43,203 nt of DNA. Origin: a virus. The position numbers and the translations under genes were made by a program. Numbering within the stretch: position 1 is the stretch's first letter; every line of letters begins with the position of its first letter. The notes beneath the pieces were generated by a model. That model was not told where the DNA came from. It saw only the letters and a program-made list of their open reading frames with translations, and ran no database searches. The stretch lies in IMG/VR virus record IMGVR_UViG_3300035187_004050, positions 1 to 43,203 of that record. One strand, 5' to 3'. Positions 40,937-43,203 of the stretch are shown here, piece after piece.

Positions 40937-41500
40937 TTATTTTGTTGCTGCCTGCCCTGAAAACCCAAGCATCTTCTTCAACCTCTCCGCTTCGCCTTTC
41001 GGGTCTTCAGTGATTTTGCCAGAAGAAAGCTGAATATGCTGTGGCGCTTTTCCGCGATGCTGGTCGATTACATACATCGCGCATTTTGCCTTGACCGCGT
41101 CGTTGCCGCTATTCTTGAGAAGATCTCTCAGCGCGACCAAAGCTTCCGCTGCGGTGCTTTCCAGCGCTTTGTCTAAGCTGATGACTTCCCGCGTCGCCAG
41201 CAGCGCGTTCACCTGAACGGTGAATTCCTCACTCCGCATGAGTTCATCCAAAATCACGTCGCTCAGCCCCATGACTTCCGAGATTTCATTCGGCATCACA
41301 CCCCGTGACCACAGCATCGCGACTTTTTTAACATCAATCTTGCTGTCCAGCACCTTTGGGCTGTCGTCGCGCAGGGTTGGCCGGGAACCGCCAAGGAGTT
41401 CACTCACACTCACGTCAATCACATCCCCGTTGCGGTGGGTAAAACCGTTTGACCCAGTGCGTCCTTGGGGTTGTGAGAGAGGAAGGACGGTGAAGGACAT
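40937..41500 (-). CDS. Terminase small subunit candidate
   Basis: A 187-residue protein near the start of the late operon. Residues about 55-90 look like a DNA-binding helix-turn-helix (VAMLWSRGVMPNEISEVMG), followed by a helical oligomerisation region (EALVALRDLLKNSGNDAVKAK) as in small terminases. It would recognise the packaging site and load the large subunit encoded 4.3 kb further along. Confidence 0.68.
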   Translation of the reverse strand: MSFTVLPLSQPQGRTGSNGFTHRNGDVIDVSVSELLGGSRPTLRDDSPKVLDSKIDVKKVAMLWSRGVMPNEISEVMGLSDVILDELMRSEEFTVQVNALLATREVISLDKALESTAAEALVALRDLLKNSGNDAVKAKCAMYVIDQHRGKAPQHIQLSSGKITEDPKGEAERLKKMLGFSGQAATK

Positions 41501-41503
41501 GGG

Positions 41504-41644
41504 TTAGGCGGTGGCGGTAGGAGACTGTGGAATAGCCTGAGCAGTGCTGATAGTGCCCTGTGGGTTTTCCAAAGGCCTGGGCACGGTGTTTCTGACGTGC
41601 TTGATAGAAACTGGCCCGCTGGCCGGTGTGGGGTTTGCTCTCAT
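41504..41644 (-). CDS. 46-residue first late protein
   Basis: ATG at 41644 reading leftward to TAA at 41504-41506, 3 bp before the terminase small subunit start. The peptide is Pro/Thr/Ala-rich with no hydrophobic segment. The frame is open further upstream to 41872, but that would cover the promoter region. Confidence 0.45.
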   Translation of the reverse strand: MRANPTPASGPVSIKHVRNTVPRPLENPQGTISTAQAIPQSPTATA

Positions 41645-41752
41645 GGCGGGAACTCTACCACACTGCGGGAAACATTGAAAGGGAAATTTTGGGTTTATTT
41701 GCCCAGGCGCTTGTTGTTGCTGGAGAGGAGTAGGTTTGAGAAGGGAAGTGGT

Positions 41753-41807
41753 TTGTGTCACCCGCGGGGGTGGGATATAAATAGCGCAGCAGACCCCACG
41801 TGGGCAA
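41753..41807. promoter_or_regulatory. Divergent early/late promoter and operator region
   Basis: Rightward: TTGTGT (41753-41758), 17-bp spacer, TATAAA (41776-41781). Leftward, read on the minus strand: TTGCCC (41807-41802), 18-bp spacer, TATTTA (41783-41778). The two -10 elements overlap. A 10-bp palindrome CCCACGTGGG (41795-41804) and an inverted repeat CACCC-GCGG-GGGTG (41759-41772) lie in place to act as operators. The remaining sequence from 41645 to 41895 carries only leader sequence and a small hairpin (GAGGC/GCCTC near 41840-41855). Confidence 0.55.
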
Positions 41808-41865
41808 AGTGCTTGAGGTTTTGGTATAGGGTGACAAGCGAGGCGCGGTTGCCTCCGGTCCAACT

Positions 41866-41895
41866 GAAACAAACAAAACTAGAAAGCATAGCAGT
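41866..41895 (+). promoter_or_regulatory. A/C-rich leader with shared AACTAGAAAGCATAGC element
   Basis: AACTAGAAAGCATAGC (41877-41892) directly precedes the ATG at 41896. The same 16 bases occur at 42220-42235 before the ATG at 42239, and a shorter version (CATAGCAATATGAAC) precedes 789. It appears to be a translation-initiation leader specific to early genes. Confidence 0.6.
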
Positions 41896-42135
41896 ATGAG
41901 AATCCGCACCATCAAAACCCGTATCATTAGCATGACAGCAAATGAACACGCCGCATTTATCCGCGCCCTTGAGCAGGCGAAAGAGGGCCGCACCGTGCAT
42001 AGTGGAAGCGTGGAGCTTGACGACGGGAGCCAGTTGTGTGTTTGCGTGCAATCTCAAGAGGAGATTGACGAGCGCGAGAAAGCTGCCCGTGATGCCCGTA
42101 ATGCGCGGGAGGAGGAGCGCCGTAATCGCTATTAA
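41896..42135 (+). CDS. First early protein, charged and helical
   Basis: A 79-residue protein. Its second half is extremely charged (EIDEREKAARDARNAREEER). An internal Met (MTANEHAAF) is an alternative start, but the shared leader element points to 41896. It is the first gene after the rightward promoter and is followed directly by hammerhead candidate 2. Confidence 0.65.
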   Translation: MRIRTIKTRIISMTANEHAAFIRALEQAKEGRTVHSGSVELDDGSQLCVCVQSQEEIDEREKAARDARNAREEERRNRY

Positions 42136-42137
42136 GA

Positions 42138-42196
42138 GTCGAAACGGCATAAGCCGTCGCAAGGGATTAGCCTACCTTGCCTGAAGAGACAGGCTA
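42138..42196 (+). ncRNA. Type II hammerhead ribozyme candidate 2
   Basis: Complete type II core: stem II 5' strand GTC (42138-42140), GAAA (42141-42144), stem III CGGC/GCCG (42145-42148 with 42153-42156, loop ATAA), U42157, C42158 with predicted cleavage after it, stem I GCAAGG/CCTTGC (42159-42164 with 42175-42180), CTGAAGA (42181-42187, allowed variant of CUGANGA), stem II 3' strand GAC (42188-42190). TAGCCT in the stem I loop (42168-42173) is complementary to AGGCTA (42191-42196), a possible 6-bp pseudoknot that could stabilise the fold. It starts 3 nt after the stop of the preceding gene and lies 81 nt before the next ATG. Confidence 0.88.
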
Positions 42197-42238
42197 CTTG
42201 AACAAAATCAAACTAAACAAACTAGAAAGCATAGCGAT

Positions 42239-42883
42239 ATGAACACGACAAACAGCGACAACAACAACGGCAATCTTGACAGCATCTTGAACATCCGCGC
42301 AGTTAGCGGCGGCGAGCGGGGGAATAAAGAGGCGGGTAAAAAGTATGACTACCTCATCCCGAAGGTTCTTTTCTTGGAACTCATCGGGGAGGTATTCGAC
42401 AAAGAGGTCGAGCGTAGCAACAAGGAGAACGCGAAAAGCGGCGGGGCGGTGAGTCAGTTCCTCCACAGCTACGGCGCGACGGCTGATAAGATGGAAAAGG
42501 CGGGGATTGATCCGTTTCCCGCTATTCGGTATGACCTGCGAAACGCCGCTACGCGGGAAGTGGTGGCGGCGAATGTGACGGAAGCGGAGGGCAATAAATG
42601 GCTCGCGGATTACGGCGGCGACGTAAAACCCGTTTGGGAGCAGCTTCCCGGCGGAACGTTTGACGGGGATTGTGTGGAGAAATGGCTAGAACTCATGGAA
42701 TTCAAAGCGCCGCGCAATGGCGGGAATCGCAAGAGCGCGAAGGAGGTCAAGATGGAAACGATTCTCACGACGCTTTCCATTCCGGGCATCTCATGGAGCA
42801 TGCTCTCCAGCGCCTACCCTGACATTACCGAGGCTGACCTTGAAGCCTACAAAGCGAAACTCGCCGCGAAAGCAGGGGAATAA
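42239..42883 (+). CDS. Unknown early protein in a ribozyme/terminator-bounded unit
   Basis: A 214-residue protein with no recognised family. An Asn/Gly-rich N-terminus is followed by a mostly helical body (DYLIPKVLFLELIGEVFDKEVE) and a charged helical tail. It has the shared early leader, lies downstream of a hammerhead candidate and ends directly in a strong terminator, so it is probably made in quantity at the very start of infection. A host-takeover role is possible but not shown. Confidence 0.72.
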   Translation: MNTTNSDNNNGNLDSILNIRAVSGGERGNKEAGKKYDYLIPKVLFLELIGEVFDKEVERSNKENAKSGGAVSQFLHSYGATADKMEKAGIDPFPAIRYDLRNAATREVVAANVTEAEGNKWLADYGGDVKPVWEQLPGGTFDGDCVEKWLELMEFKAPRNGGNRKSAKEVKMETILTTLSIPGISWSMLSSAYPDITEADLEAYKAKLAAKAGE

Positions 42884-42945
42884 TAGGCACAAGTCGGAGG
42901 CAGGGCTTTCATTAGTCCTGCCTCTCTTTGTGCCTATTTCCCTTT
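42884..42945 (+). terminator. Strong two-part intrinsic terminator
   Basis: TAGGCACAA (42884-42892) pairs with TTGTGCCTA (42928-42936), and inside it GAGGCAGG (42897-42904) pairs with CCTGCCTC (42917-42924) around a 12-nt loop. TTTCCCTTT follows. It begins one base after the stop at 42883. Confidence 0.8.
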
Positions 42946-43163
42946 GGCTAACTTGAGATTTTTCCCTTTTGCGCCTATCCCAAAAATGGATCTTTTGGGG
43001 TGAAATGGGCAAATCAGGGGGGGTTCTATTTGTCCTTTATTTTTCTATCACATCCCCCCCCCGAATCCCGCGTTCCGATACCATGCGCTCATAATTACCT
43101 ACCACCCCCGCCCCCCATGCGTTATATTCCCGCGCCCTTCACCCATTCCACCTAATTCCCTCC
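42946..43163. other. Gene-free region with homopolymer and palindrome features
   Basis: About 218 bp without a gene. It holds CCCAAAA/TTTTGGG (42979-42985 and 42993-42999), a run of seven G (43017-43023) and a run of nine C (43054-43062) separated by 30 T-rich bases, and further C-rich tracts to 43140. TTGAGA (42953-42958), 17 bp, TATCCC is a weak promoter candidate. An origin or packaging site is possible but not demonstrated. Confidence 0.4.
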
Positions 43164-43203
43164 ATGTTCACTGCCACAGCACGCCACGAATCGCCTAACC
43201 TCT
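43164..43203 (+). CDS. Hypothetical protein, 5' part of the junction-spanning gene
   Basis: ATG at 43164 starts the gene completed at 1-185. The N-terminus reads MFTATARHESPNL. The preceding bases (TTCCCTCC) are pyrimidine-rich, like other starts in this genome. Confidence 0.65.
   Translation, partial: MFTATARHESPNL
43192..43203. repeat. 12-bp terminal overlap with the start of the window
   Basis: CGCCTAACCTCT at 43192-43203 equals positions 1-12. It is best explained as the overlap left when a circular or circularly permuted genome was linearised, since merging the copies keeps a gene in frame. Confidence 0.75.

Noticed and set aside
41655-41993. Minus-strand frames across the divergent promoter region.
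   Set aside because: They cover both promoters and the leader of the early gene, and have biased, non-protein-like composition.
1-43203. tRNA genes, CRISPR arrays, insertion sequences, integrase and RNA polymerase genes.
   Set aside because: None could be recognised on either strand. No attachment site or transposase motif was seen.

Overview
This window is the genome of a tailed double-stranded DNA phage, most simply read as one complete circular (or circularly permuted) molecule. The last 12 bases (43192-43203) repeat the first 12, and joining the ends through that overlap restores an uninterrupted 70-codon gene, so the unique length is about 43,191 bp. Portal, terminase, scaffold, an HK97-type coat protein, a giant ejection-type virion protein, and the absence of a tape-measure, sheath or tail-tube gene suggest a short-tailed (podovirus-like) particle. 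No integrase, RNA polymerase, tRNA or CRISPR was seen. The host is not clear. Almost no start codon has a Shine-Dalgarno sequence. Starts are instead pyrimidine-flanked, coupled through ATGA overlaps, or preceded by A/C-rich leaders containing AAACAAAC.

Transcription is split into two arms that diverge at about 41.65-41.9 kb. The rightward early/middle arm runs from 41,896 through the junction to 20,874. It starts with two small early genes, an HNH endonuclease and a run of small hypothetical genes. Next come an SF1 (UvrD-like) helicase, an XRE-type regulator and a strongly punctuated unit (terminator, promoter, one protein gene, then a 400-nt gene-free stretch). A DNA replication/recombination block follows: DnaQ-like exonuclease, Cas4/AddB-like nuclease, Sak4-like ATPase, DUF669-like ssDNA-binding protein, ParB-methyltransferase fusion, UDG-like/exonuclease/family-A DNA polymerase fusion, ATP-dependent ligase and DUF3987-like helicase. 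The leftward late arm (41,644 down to 20,810) holds terminase small subunit, beta-rich receptor-binding candidates, lysis genes, terminase large subunit, portal, scaffold, coat protein, connector candidates and a 2,238-residue virion protein with a zinc-peptidase motif.

The most unusual content is RNA. Two short intergenic segments (2562-2627 and 42138-42196) match the complete conserved core of type II hammerhead self-cleaving ribozymes. Each lies directly after a stop codon, and each has a possible pseudoknot between the stem I loop and the 3' flank of stem II. The 405-nt stretch 7201-7605 can fold into a large RNA built on a 20-bp helix (18 Watson-Crick and 2 G-U pairs) plus several further helices, one of them a long-range pseudoknot. 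I do not recognise this RNA as a known class. These elements suggest that RNA cleavage and a large structured noncoding RNA contribute to early gene expression.

All functional assignments come from reading motifs by eye. No database search or folding program was used.
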